A stretch of DNA of 64,000 bases from positions 1,612,001 to 1,676,000 of the forward strand of contig NZ_JAPDHZ010000003.1 of assembly GCF_029525555.1 (NCBI RefSeq), written 5' to 3'. The notes under the pieces were generated by a model, which worked only from the letters and a program-made list of their open reading frames with translations, made no database searches and was not told where the DNA came from. A program made the position numbers and the translations under genes. Below, piece after piece: positions 55,862 to 64,000 of this stretch (position 1 is its first letter; each line of letters opens with the position of its first letter). The stretch comes from Cohnella ginsengisoli. Lineage in GTDB: Bacteria; Bacillota; Bacilli; Paenibacillales; Paenibacillaceae.

Positions 55862-56497
55862 ATGAACAAAGTATTGTATATCACCGCCAATCCGAGCGAC
55901 GACGAACATTCCTATAGCCTCTCCGTCGGCAAGGCGTTCGTAGAAGCTTACCGCGAAGCGAATCCGAACGACGAGATCGTTCACATCGACCTTTTCCAAG
56001 CGGATATTCCGTTCCTGGACGGCGAGGTGTTCGGTGCCCGTTCCAAAATGCACGCGGGGAATGCCTTCGAGCAATTGTCCCTGCTCGAACAGGCCAAGAT
56101 CGGCCGTCTCGACGAGCTGGTCGAGCAGTTTCTGGACGCGGATAAATATATCTTCGTCAATCCGGTCTGGAACTTCTCTTACCCGCCGGTGCTCAAAGCT
56201 TATATCGATGCCGTCTTCGTCGCCGGCAAGACGTTCCGCTACACGTCCGACGGCCCGGTCGGATTGCTCACGAAGAAAAAGGCGTTCCAGATCCAGGCCA
56301 GCGGCAGCGTGCTGTCCGAGGGCGTATACGCGGACTTTGAAATGGCGCACCGCCACCTCGAAGCGGTCCTGAAATTCCTGGGCGTCCCCAGCTTCGAGGC
56401 CGTCTATGTAGAAGGCATGGCCGCGCAGGCCGACAAGGCGCAGGACATCAAAGCCGACGCGATCGCGAAGGCTCGCGAAGCGGCGCTGAGCTTTTAA
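55862..56497 (+). CDS. azoR: FMN-dependent NADH-azoreductase (AzoR type)
   Basis: 211 residues of flavodoxin-like fold: KVLYITANPSDDEHSYSLSV, PVWNFSYPPVLKAYIDAVFV (the FMN-binding loop) and GKTFRYTSDGPVGLL. It reduces quinones and azo compounds with NADH and is often a stress-response enzyme. It is divergent from the ECF41 gene and behind its own ECF41-type promoter. The frame is intact. Confidence 0.92.
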   Translation: MNKVLYITANPSDDEHSYSLSVGKAFVEAYREANPNDEIVHIDLFQADIPFLDGEVFGARSKMHAGNAFEQLSLLEQAKIGRLDELVEQFLDADKYIFVNPVWNFSYPPVLKAYIDAVFVAGKTFRYTSDGPVGLLTKKKAFQIQASGSVLSEGVYADFEMAHRHLEAVLKFLGVPSFEAVYVEGMAAQADKAQDIKADAIAKAREAALSF

Positions 56498-56546
56498 GGA
56501 CGGCGCTCTCTAAGCTACAAGATTGAATCGCCAACCATCAAAAGAG

Positions 56547-56583
56547 GAGCTGCCCCAAAAGTCATGAGCTGACGGGGCGGCTA
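56547..56583 (+). terminator. Hairpin after the azoreductase gene
   Basis: AGCTGCCCC ... GGGGCGGCT stem about 50 bp past the stop. It lacks a clear T tract, so its role as terminator is uncertain. Confidence 0.4.
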
Positions 56584-56659
56584 TTCGCTTTTCCGGCTAT
56601 CGTTGCCCAACCTGCGTTCATGTGAGCTGGCTTGGGCCAAGGCGTTGGCGTGGGTACGA

Positions 56660-57165
56660 GAAGAGCGCAATTTTGCGCTATGCTAGAGCATCATGCGAGC
56701 GGCGGGGAAGCGGGCCGGGGAAGTTGGTCGAGCATAGCCTAATTTTGCGCTATTCTACAGTATCGCGCGAGCGACGGGGAAACGGGCCGGGGAAGTTGGT
56801 CGAGTATAGCCCAATTTTGCGCTATTCTACAGTATCGCGCGCGCGGCGGGGAAGCGAGCCGGGGAAGTTGGTCGAGTATAGCCCAATTTTGCGCTATTCT
56901 ACAGGATCATGCGAGCGGCGGGGAAGCGAGCCGAGGAAGTTGGTCGAGCATAGCCCAATTTTGCGCTATTCTACAGTATCGCACGAGCGACGGGGAAACG
57001 GGCCGGGGAAGTTGGTCGAGTATAGCCCAATTTTGCGCTATGCTAGAGCATCATGCGCGCGGCGGGAAGCGAGCCGGGGAAGTTGGTCGAGTATAGCCCA
57101 ATTTTGCGCTATTCTACAGCATCATGCGATCGACGGGGGGGCGGGTCAGCGAGATGGTAGGAGTA
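56660..57165. repeat. 72-bp tandem repeat array (seven copies) related to the array at 23957
   Basis: Measured at AATTTTGCGC, units start at 56669, 56741, 56813, 56885, 56957, 57029 and 57100. The period is 72 bp; the last step is 71 because one G is missing in a GGGG run. The core ATAGCCCAATTTTGCGCTAT is the reverse of the 73-bp array's core with one change, while the GC-rich spacer differs. It fills the gap between converging genes. A long frame through it encodes a 24-residue repeat but has no start signals of note. Confidence 0.92.
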
Positions 57166-57318
57166 TAGCGCGAGCGGCAGACGGGCACGGTGGCGGCTGC
57201 GCAAGCGAGCACACGGCAGGACCGCGCCTCCAACAAACACAAAGAGGCTCCATACAGAGCCTCTAAGCAGGACGCGCCATGAATCAACACGCCGGGAATC
57301 TGTTAAGACACCTCTCGA

Positions 57319-58888
57319 TTACTTACTCGCAAACCACGCGTTCATCGCGTCAATCGCGTCCTGCCCGCCTTTGGCGTTGAAGTCCTTCACGTAGCTGTCG
57401 AACTCCGATAAACTGCGCTTGCCCATGATGAACTTCATGGAATTCTCCTCCATGTAGTTGCGCAGCTCCGTGAACTTGGCGTCGTACGCTTCGACGGACG
57501 GCGCGTAGTTCGTTTCCTCGCGCAGCTTCTTGTATTGAAGCAGCGGCTCGTAGTACGGCAGCAGTCCCTTGGCCTTCAGCCTCGCCGCGAACCCGGCGTC
57601 CGTGTCGCCGAGCGGGTAGATCGAACGCCATGGGATGTTGGCGCTTTGCTCCGGCGTTTGGGTGATGACGCCGTCCTTCTTCGTGTAGTCGGTGCCTTCG
57701 ATGCCGTAGTTGACGAGCTCGTCGGTCTCCGGCGTGTACAGGAAATTCAGATACTGCGCGGCGCCGAGCTTATTCTTAGCCTGCTTCGGAATAATGATGT
57801 AGGTTGTGGAAATCGAGCTGTCCTGCAGGCCGGACTCCCCGTTCTTGCCGACCGGCGGCGCGATGAAGCCGACGGTTCCGCCTTCGTTCTTGTCTTTCAA
57901 AGCATTGTCGATCTCGGGCACGCTCCCCCCAGTACATCGGGGTAAAGACTGCGGTGCCGTTAATGAGCGTTTCCTGCGTGCCCTTCTTGATCGCGAATTC
58001 CTGGTCGAGCAAGCCTTCGTCGTACCATTGTTTCATCGTCTCCAAAAATTCCTTGTACTCCGGCTGCACCCACGAGAACACCAGCTTGCCGTCCTTGATC
58101 TTCGTCGGCGTGGCGACGCCGAAGGCCGCGGCGAAAGGCGTGAAGCCGTCGAAGAAGTAGCCCGGATTGGACGTCGCGATCGACAGCGGCGCGATGTTTT
58201 TCTTCTCCTTGATCGTCTTCATCGTCTCGTAAAACTCGTCGAGCGTCCCCGGCTCCTTAAGCCCAAGCTCCTTCAGGACGTCCGTTCGCGCCAGCAGACC
58301 GTTGCCGACCTTCTGGGCCTGGCGGTACGGAATCGCGTAGATCTTGCCGTCGAACTTGACGGCGTCCAGCGCTTCCTGGCCGGCCATGTTGGAGACGTTG
58401 GGCATCTCCTTGGCGATCAGATCGTCGAGCGGCTCGAGCGCGCCCTGCTTGGCCAGCTTGAAGTAATCGGATTTGCCGGCGATCGTCATAATATCGGGCA
58501 CGTCGCCGGAAGCGAAGATGATCGAGATTTTCTGGGACGGATTCTCGAGCGGGAGCGCTTCGTATTGGATATTGAAGCCGGATGCCTCCCGCAACTTGTC
58601 GATCAGCCTGTTGCTGTTGATCGTGTCGGCGCCCTTAAACGTCTCCATCGCCCCGTGATAGAGGCGGGTGATCTTCAAGTCCTTGAGCGCCTTCGCTTGC
58701 TCCGTGCTCTTGGCGCCTCCCTTGTCGCTCGCCGTTGCCGCGGAAGTAGACGGTCCTTCCGTCTTGTCCGCGGTCTTGTTGCCGCTATCGTTCCCGCCGC
58801 ATCCTGCCGCGAGCAGCATCAACGCCATGACGCCGATGCCGACGGCCGTTCTTTTCGTTCTTTTCGTTCTTTTTTTTGTCTTCAACAT
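57319..58888 (-). CDS. Extracellular sugar-binding lipoprotein (frame broken)
   Basis: About 522 residues. The signal has a tandem KRTKRTKRT stretch and the lipobox LLAAGC. The mature part is a solute-binding protein (ASGDVPDIMTIAGKSDYFKL, VFSWVQPEYKEFLETMKQWY). The frame breaks in a run of six C at 57925-57930. Removing one gives TPMYWGSVPEIDNAL. It is the last gene of the ABC operon whose permeases are at 58970 and 59860. Confidence 0.87.
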
Positions 58889-58969
58889 ACTTGCGCGAGC
58901 CTCCCGTAAATGGATTGTCTACACTCTATACTTGCGACTGCGATGTGCCGGCCGGGAAAGGAAGCTTCT

Positions 58970-59857
58970 CTACCCTTTCACCGCGCCGAGCATGATTCCT
59001 TTGACAAAGTAACGCTGGATGAACGGATACACGCACAGGATCGGCAGGACGACGCAGATGATCGCCGCGGCCCGCATCGATTCCGGCGTCACGCCGCTCA
59101 GCACGTCGTTGACGACCATGTCGGCCGGTTTGTCGTTCGATACCAGCTGCAGCAGGAACACTTGCAGCGGCATAAGGCTCCTGTCCGTGAGGTACATCAT
59201 CGCCTGGAAGAAGCTGTTCCAATAGCCGACGGCGTAGAACATCGAGATCGTCGCGATGGCCGGCATGGACAGCGGCACGTAGATTTGGGCCAGAATCCGC
59301 AGGCTGGAGGCGCCGTCCATGCGCGCCGACTCCTCCATCGCCTCCGGCAGCCCGCTGAAAAAATTGCGGATCAGAATCAGGTTGAACGGCGCCAGCGCGC
59401 CCGGCAAAATGACCGACCACAGGCTGTTCAGCAGGCCGACGTCCTTCACGATCAGATAGGTTGGAATGAGGCCGCCGCTGAAAAACATCGTGATGACGAA
59501 GATTAGCATCATAAAGCGTCTGTACGGCAGTCCGTTTCTGGCGAGCGGGTACGCCGCAAGCAGCGTGACCGCCATGCTGATCAACGTGCCGACGACGGTA
59601 ATGAACAGCGAGTTGCCGAACGACACGTAAAACTGCTTGTACGAGAGCACGAAGTCGTACGAAGAGAAATTCAGCCCTTTCGGCCACAGCCACACGTCCT
59701 TCGCGACGACGTACGATTGATCGCTTAGCGACTTCGCCGCGATATGAATGAACGGCAGGAGCATGGAAACCGAGATCAACGATAAAAACGCCGCGTTCAG
59801 GAGTTGAAATATCGAATCGCCCCGGAAGCCCTTGACGCCAAGCTTTTGCGTTTGCAC
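58970..59857 (-). CDS. Carbohydrate ABC transporter permease, CUT1 type
   Basis: 295 residues from the GTG at 59857, two bases after the stop of the upstream permease. Six helices, the EAA-type loop AMEESARMDGASSLRILAQI near residue 190, and the ending FVKGIMLGAVKG. The frame is intact. Confidence 0.9.
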   Translation of the reverse strand: MQTQKLGVKGFRGDSIFQLLNAAFLSLISVSMLLPFIHIAAKSLSDQSYVVAKDVWLWPKGLNFSSYDFVLSYKQFYVSFGNSLFITVVGTLISMAVTLLAAYPLARNGLPYRRFMMLIFVITMFFSGGLIPTYLIVKDVGLLNSLWSVILPGALAPFNLILIRNFFSGLPEAMEESARMDGASSLRILAQIYVPLSMPAIATISMFYAVGYWNSFFQAMMYLTDRSLMPLQVFLLQLVSNDKPADMVVNDVLSGVTPESMRAAAIICVVLPILCVYPFIQRYFVKGIMLGAVKG

Positions 59858-59859
59858 GG

Positions 59860-60811
59860 TCAGTACACCCCCTCTTCGCCCATCCGTCTCGCCAGCGTGT
59901 TGGCCAGCACCAGCAGGATGCAGCCGATGATCGACTTGAACAGCCCCGCAGCCGCCGTCAGGCTGAATTGCATCGTACCGAGCCCCACGCGGAACACGTA
60001 CGTGTCGATAATGTCGGATACGTCGTAGACGGTCGGATTGTACATGACCAGCACCTGCTCGAAGCCGGCGTCCAAAATGTTGCCGATCCGCAGCAGCAGG
60101 ATCACGATGATCGTCGCGCGAAGCCCCGGCACCGAGATATGCCAGATCTGCCGCCAGCGGTTCGCCCCGTCCACGGTAGCGGCCTGATAGAGCTCGTCGT
60201 TGATCCCGATGAGCGCGGCCAGGAAGATGATCGCGCCCCAGCCCGCTTCCTTCCAGATGTCCGACGCGATCAGGATCCAGCGGAACCAGCTCTCCTCGGT
60301 GAGGAAAAAGATCGGCTTGAAGCCCATGAGCCCGATCGCTTTGTTGACCATTCCGCTGCTCGGGGACAGCAGGTCGATCGCGATCCCGCCGATGATCACC
60401 CACGAGATGAAGTGAGGCAAATACGTCATTGTCTGGATCGTCCGCTTGAGCCGGATATATTTCATCTCGTTAAGCAGCAGCGCCAGAATAATCGGTACCG
60501 GGAAACCGAAGACCAGCTTCATCAGGCTGATCGCCACCGTGTTCCGCACGACCTGGGGGGAACTCGTCGAACAGGAACAGCTCGCGGAAAAACCGGAATC
60601 CGACCCACTCGCTGTCCAGCATCCCCTGCATCGGGTTGTAGTCCTTGAATGCGATAATGACGCCGTACATCGGCAAATATTTGAAAATCACGATCAACGC
60701 GATCGCGGGCAGCGCCATCAAGTACAAATCCCAGTGCTTGCGAATCGCCCTCAGCGGACCGCCCGTCGCCGCCAAGTCGGGACGCGGCAGTCCCGTATTC
60801 GTTTTCGCCAT
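59860..60811 (-). CDS. Carbohydrate ABC transporter permease, LplB type (frame broken)
   Basis: About 316 residues. MAKTNTGLPRPDLAATGGPL at the start after AAGGAG, and the EAA loop ELYQAATVDGANRWRQIWHI. The frame breaks in a run of six G at 60555-60560. Removing one gives FDEFPQVVRNTVAISLMKL. First gene of the ABC operon. Confidence 0.88.
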
Positions 60812-60922
60812 GTTCGTCTCCTTCGTCAGCCGTTTGGGTCCCTGCATCAACTATAGCGCGGGCCCGATCGCGGCAGTAGACGAATGGTTTTACTTTAAAC
60901 GCAACATATTTGCGGTTGTTGG

Positions 60923-60962
60923 CAAAAAAAACGGCATCCGACCGGGTTCGTCGAATGCCGAT
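60923..60962 (-). terminator. Terminator of the two-component operon
   Basis: On the minus strand CGGCATTCGAC - GAACCC - GGTCGGATGCCG followed by eight T, between the response regulator stop and the permease start. Confidence 0.85.
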
Positions 60963-61039
60963 GCTTTGGGGTGCCGCAATACCAATGGATCCGGACGCCT
61001 TTGAGCGCCGCTCGCTTAAAGTGTCGTTGCCCTATACAT

Positions 61040-62659
61040 TCAAGCTTGTATGTCACTCGGCTTGATTCCCCAATATTTCTGGAAGTTCTTCGAGAAGTAG
61101 TTGACGTGCTTGTAGCCGACCTGCTCCGCCGCCTCGTACACCTTCGCGCCTCCCGCGAGCAGCGCCTTCGCCTTCTCCATCCGCAGGCGAAGCACGCTCT
61201 CCGAGAAGGAGCTGCCCGTCACTTCCTTGATGATCCGGCTCGCGTACGAGTAATTGATATACAGCTTGGCCGCGACGGTATAAAGGCTGAGTTCTTCCTC
61301 GCCCAGATGCGCTTCGACGTAGGCCATGATCTCTCCGACGGTCACGTGCGTGCCGGATCGGCGCCGCTCCGCGACGGAGCGGCCGATGCGCGCCATCATC
61401 CGCTCCAGCCAGGTCGTCACTTGCTCCTTCGTCAGCAACTGGTTGAAGTTCATAAAGTCCTCGTAGTCGGCGCCGAGCGTCTCCCGCAGGCTCCAGCCGT
61501 GCGCATGGACGATCCGCGTGAGCAGCGCCGTGATCCGCAGCAGCATCTCCTTGGCGTCCGCGAGCTGGCGGCCGGGCGAGAAGCCTTTCTCCATGAGCGC
61601 CGCGATCAGCGCCGCCCTCCTGCCCTCGCTGCCGGTATCGATCGCGATCTCGATCTCCTTTTCCATGTCGTTCATGTTGAGCCAGGACGCGTCGGCCGGG
61701 ACGTCGTGCCGGTAGCGGATGATCGTCTCGCGACCCAGCACGATTCGCTCCTGCAGCGCCATGCGGCACTGCTTGTACGCGACCGGCAGCAGCGCGGGAT
61801 CGGTCACTTCGGCGCCGATGCCCGCGCTCGCCGTCAGCTTCAGGCAGTCCTTCACCGTGCTGAGCAGCTTCCCGAGCTGCTGATCCGCAAGCTGGCGAAG
61901 CGCTTCTCCGCCGGCCGCGGAAGAGGCGATAAAGATGACCGCCGTCAAGCCGTCGTCGTCCTGCAGCGCGATGGCCTCGAACGCTGCATCCTCTTCGTCC
62001 GCCTCAGCCAGCACGTCCTTGGCGATGTTAAACAACGCAAATTGCAGCAGCGCGCGCTCGTCCGGCGGGAACCTGGCGTCGTTGCCCGCGGTCGGGTCCA
62101 TGTCCACCACGGCGGACAGCAGCGTCCTTCCTTGCAGGGCAAAGCCGATCTCCTCGCTGCGTTTGGCAAGCTCCCAGCCGGCGTAGCGGCCGTTCAGCCA
62201 ATTTTTGTAGAAAAGCTCCTTCAGGCGGGGCAGATGCTCCTTCCACCGGCGTTCGAGCTGCGACAGGTTGTGGCGGTCGTACAGCTCCTGCTCGCGCAGC
62301 CGCTTGGCGTTGAGGACGGTGTCCAGGATCAGCTCGTTCTCCGCCGGCTTCACCAAATATTTGAACACGCCCTGGTCGATGCTCTCGCGGGCGTATTCGA
62401 ACTGATCGTAGCCGGTCAAAATGATGACCTTCGCGTGCGCATGGTCGCGTTTCATCAGCTTGGCCAGCTCCAGCCCGCCGACGTCCGGCATGTGAATGTC
62501 CGTAACGACGATATCGATATGCGCCTCGCGCATCGCGGCGATCGCTTCCCTGCCGTTCTCCACCGCGCCGGCCACCTCGATGCCGTGCGCCTCCCACGGG
62601 ATGCCGAGCGCGATCCGTTCCCGGACGCGGTATTCGTCTTCGACGATCAGCAGCTTCAT
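61040..62659 (-). CDS. AraC-type response regulator (YesN family)
   Basis: 539 residues. The receiver has EDEYRVRERI, Asp in IVVTDIHMPDVGG and Lys in KYLVKPAENE. A middle helical region and C-terminal AraC helices follow (SLYTVAAKLYINYSYASRII, VYEAAEQVGYKHVNYFSKNF). It overlaps the kinase gene by 4 bp and should control the downstream ABC importer. The frame is intact. Confidence 0.92.
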   Translation of the reverse strand: MKLLIVEDEYRVRERIALGIPWEAHGIEVAGAVENGREAIAAMREAHIDIVVTDIHMPDVGGLELAKLMKRDHAHAKVIILTGYDQFEYARESIDQGVFKYLVKPAENELILDTVLNAKRLREQELYDRHNLSQLERRWKEHLPRLKELFYKNWLNGRYAGWELAKRSEEIGFALQGRTLLSAVVDMDPTAGNDARFPPDERALLQFALFNIAKDVLAEADEEDAAFEAIALQDDDGLTAVIFIASSAAGGEALRQLADQQLGKLLSTVKDCLKLTASAGIGAEVTDPALLPVAYKQCRMALQERIVLGRETIIRYRHDVPADASWLNMNDMEKEIEIAIDTGSEGRRAALIAALMEKGFSPGRQLADAKEMLLRITALLTRIVHAHGWSLRETLGADYEDFMNFNQLLTKEQVTTWLERMMARIGRSVAERRRSGTHVTVGEIMAYVEAHLGEEELSLYTVAAKLYINYSYASRIIKEVTGSSFSESVLRLRMEKAKALLAGGAKVYEAAEQVGYKHVNYFSKNFQKYWGIKPSDIQA

Positions 62660-64000
62660 GCGCTTTCCTCCGTCCGCATCGGAATGATCAGCGTTACCTT
62701 TGTCCCGACGTATTCCTCGCTCTCCACGAGCAGATCGGCCGCCTCGCCGTAATAAAGCTTAAGCCGGGACTTGACGTTCTTGAGCCCGAAAAAGCGGCTT
62801 GACGGACTGTCCTGCGGCAGCCGGTACAGCTTGCTCGTGATCGTGCCCAGCTCCCGGCGAATCTCCTCCAGCCTGGCCGGCGGCATGCCCGCGCCGGTAT
62901 CCTCCACTTCGACGATCAGTCCGCGCCCGTCCAGACGGGACCGGATTCGCAGCTCGCCGTCCATCGCATCCTTCTCGATGCCGTGGATAATCGCGTTTTC
63001 CACGATCGGCTGCAGCAGCAGCTTCAGCACCGGCATCCCCTTCGTATCTTCCGCCAGCTCGATGTCCGCGGTGAAATGCGCCGTGCGCATCTGCTGGACG
63101 CGAATGTAGTACATCAGATGCTCCGCCGTCTCCGCGAGCGTGAAGTCCTGCCTGCCCTTGCCTAGGCTGACCCTGAAAAACTTGGCCAGGTTCATCACCA
63201 TGTCGCTGATCTCCCGCATGCCGTGCTTGACGGCGACGGAATAGATGGAATCGAGCGTGTTGTACAAAAAGTGCGGGTTGATCTGGGACTGCAGCAGATT
63301 GAACTCCGACTTGGCGAGGCGCAGCTCCTTCTCGTAATTCTCCTCGATCATGATGCGCTGGGCGGCCGCCATCTGGTTGAATCCGTCCATGACATGGCCC
63401 AGCTCGTCGCGGCGGACATGCTTGATCTGATGCGTCAGATTGCCGTTCTTGACCAGCTTGAACGCGCCTGACAGCTGATAGAGCGGCCGTAAAATCTGGA
63501 TATAGACGAACCAGGCGATCCACATGGCGAGCAGGATGCTGAGCACGATCGTCAGGTAGGTGAACAGCTGCAGCCGGCGCGACTGCTTGAAGATCTCCGC
63601 CTTCGGCTGCTCCAGCTGAATGGACCACGCGCCGCCCGACTCGCGTATCGTGAACAGCTCCTGTCCGCGGACGCGCGCCGCCCCGGCGTTCGTCTCGAGA
63701 ATCCGCTTGTCGCCGTAGAACAGCGAGATATTCATGTCCGCGGACGTTTGCAAATGCTGAATGACTTCCTGCAGCGCCGTCTTGCGGACGGCGAAGATCA
63801 GCACGTTGGGCTCCGGCGATTCGCTCAGCACGTCGAGCAGCCGGATGTAGTAGAGGCTGTCGTCCTTCAGGTATCGGTTGGTTCCGTCGCCGTTGCCGCT
63901 CTCGCCGCCGCCGCTGCTATCGTCGTCTCCGCCCCCCGATCCGGGGACGTACATCAACAGCGCCCCGACGCCGTTCACCGCCTGCCGGAACCAGGCTTCC
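62656..64000 (-). CDS. YesM-type sensor histidine kinase, C-terminal part (cut by window edge)
   Basis: At least 447 residues, continuing past the right edge. An extracellular sensor with a Gly/Asp/Ser-rich low-complexity stretch (about residues 15-40 of the visible part), a helix at TYLTIVLSILLAMWIAWFVY, HAMP, the His-kinase motif LQSQINPHFLYNTLDSIYSV, and ATPase boxes LQPIVENAIIHGIE and VEVEDTGAGMPP with GLKNVKSRLKLYY. Partner of the overlapping response regulator. Confidence 0.92.
   Translation of the reverse strand, partial: EAWFRQAVNGVGALLMYVPGSGGGDDDSSGGGESGNGDGTNRYLKDDSLYYIRLLDVLSESPEPNVLIFAVRKTALQEVIQHLQTSADMNISLFYGDKRILETNAGAARVRGQELFTIRESGGAWSIQLEQPKAEIFKQSRRLQLFTYLTIVLSILLAMWIAWFVYIQILRPLYQLSGAFKLVKNGNLTHQIKHVRRDELGHVMDGFNQMAAAQRIMIEENYEKELRLAKSEFNLLQSQINPHFLYNTLDSIYSVAVKHGMREISDMVMNLAKFFRVSLGKGRQDFTLAETAEHLMYYIRVQQMRTAHFTADIELAEDTKGMPVLKLLLQPIVENAIIHGIEKDAMDGELRIRSRLDGRGLIVEVEDTGAGMPPARLEEIRRELGTITSKLYRLPQDSPSSRFFGLKNVKSRLKLYYGEAADLLVESEEYVGTKVTLIIPMRTEESA

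Noticed and set aside
56622..57266. Long frame with a 24-residue repeated peptide (LVEYSPILRYSTVS-type)
   Set aside because: It is the translation of the 72-bp tandem repeat, whose period happens to be a multiple of three. The start lacks a ribosome site and one unit is out of phase by a base.
209..60560. Programmed ribosomal frameshifting or phase variation at the G/C runs
   Set aside because: The breaks fall in unrelated genes, lack slippery heptamers with downstream structures, and hit enzymes that need full length; sequence error is simpler.

Overview
The window looks like a chromosomal segment of a GC-rich, spore-forming Paenibacillaceae bacterium (Paenibacillus/Cohnella type). The signs are a gerA-gerC-gerB germination operon behind a sigma-G-like promoter, two LplB-type sugar ABC cassettes each paired with a YesM-type sensor kinase and an AraC-type response regulator, many glycosidases, YlbF and YwiC homologues, and AGGAGG-type ribosome binding sites. 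I see no rRNA, tRNA or CRISPR array.

Layout. (1) 1-3477: a sugar operon on the minus strand (GH4 glycosidase cut by the window edge, Gfo/Idh/MocA oxidoreductase, FG-GAP/VCBS protein) with a divergent AraC regulator. (2) 3561-21466: a nitrate/nitrite respiration island: NirK-like lipoprotein, YlbF homologue, YwiC, MoeA, a Crp/Fnr regulator, NarK fused to a PAS domain, NarIJHG, a small cupin, MoaA, and an operon of DUF2249 proteins, an orphan protein, a heme-copper-oxidase-like membrane protein and a DUF59 protein. Six TGTGA-N6-TCAC boxes, centred about 41.5 bp before plausible start sites, tie most of these units together. The Crp/Fnr protein encoded here has a CRP-type recognition helix but no cysteine. 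(3) 21631-23801: an orphan membrane protein and a CapA-like lipoprotein. (4) 23957-25852: a 73-bp palindrome-bearing tandem repeat interrupted by an IS256-family element. (5) 25853-32088: a sugar-acid pathway (SDR, FAH-family hydrolase, zinc dehydrogenase, enolase-superfamily dehydratase, SMP-30 lactonase) with two GntR regulators and a shared putative operator. (6) 32105-45922: a 52-bp repeat array, a large secreted DUF6259-like protein, GH32, an ABC importer, a two-component system and a CE7 esterase. (7) 46043-48445: AraC regulator and GH4 enzyme. (8) 48503-52304: germination operon. (9) 52332-56497: AhpD-like protein, TetR plus SDR, an ECF41 sigma factor and an azoreductase, with three matching ECF41-type promoters. 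(10) 56660-57165: a 72-bp array related to that in (4). (11) 57319-64000: a second ABC importer plus two-component system, cut by the right edge.

About 24 single-base frame breaks interrupt otherwise well-conserved genes, nearly all in homopolymer runs and most of them one extra G or C in a run of 5-7. I read these as sequence errors rather than pseudogenes, and I give spans with the frame restored.

The best candidates for something undescribed are the DUF2249/orphan/oxidase-like/DUF59 operon under an FNR-type box, the NarK-PAS fusion, the cysteine-free Crp/Fnr protein, the compact ECF41 regulon, and the family of periodic palindromic intergenic arrays.
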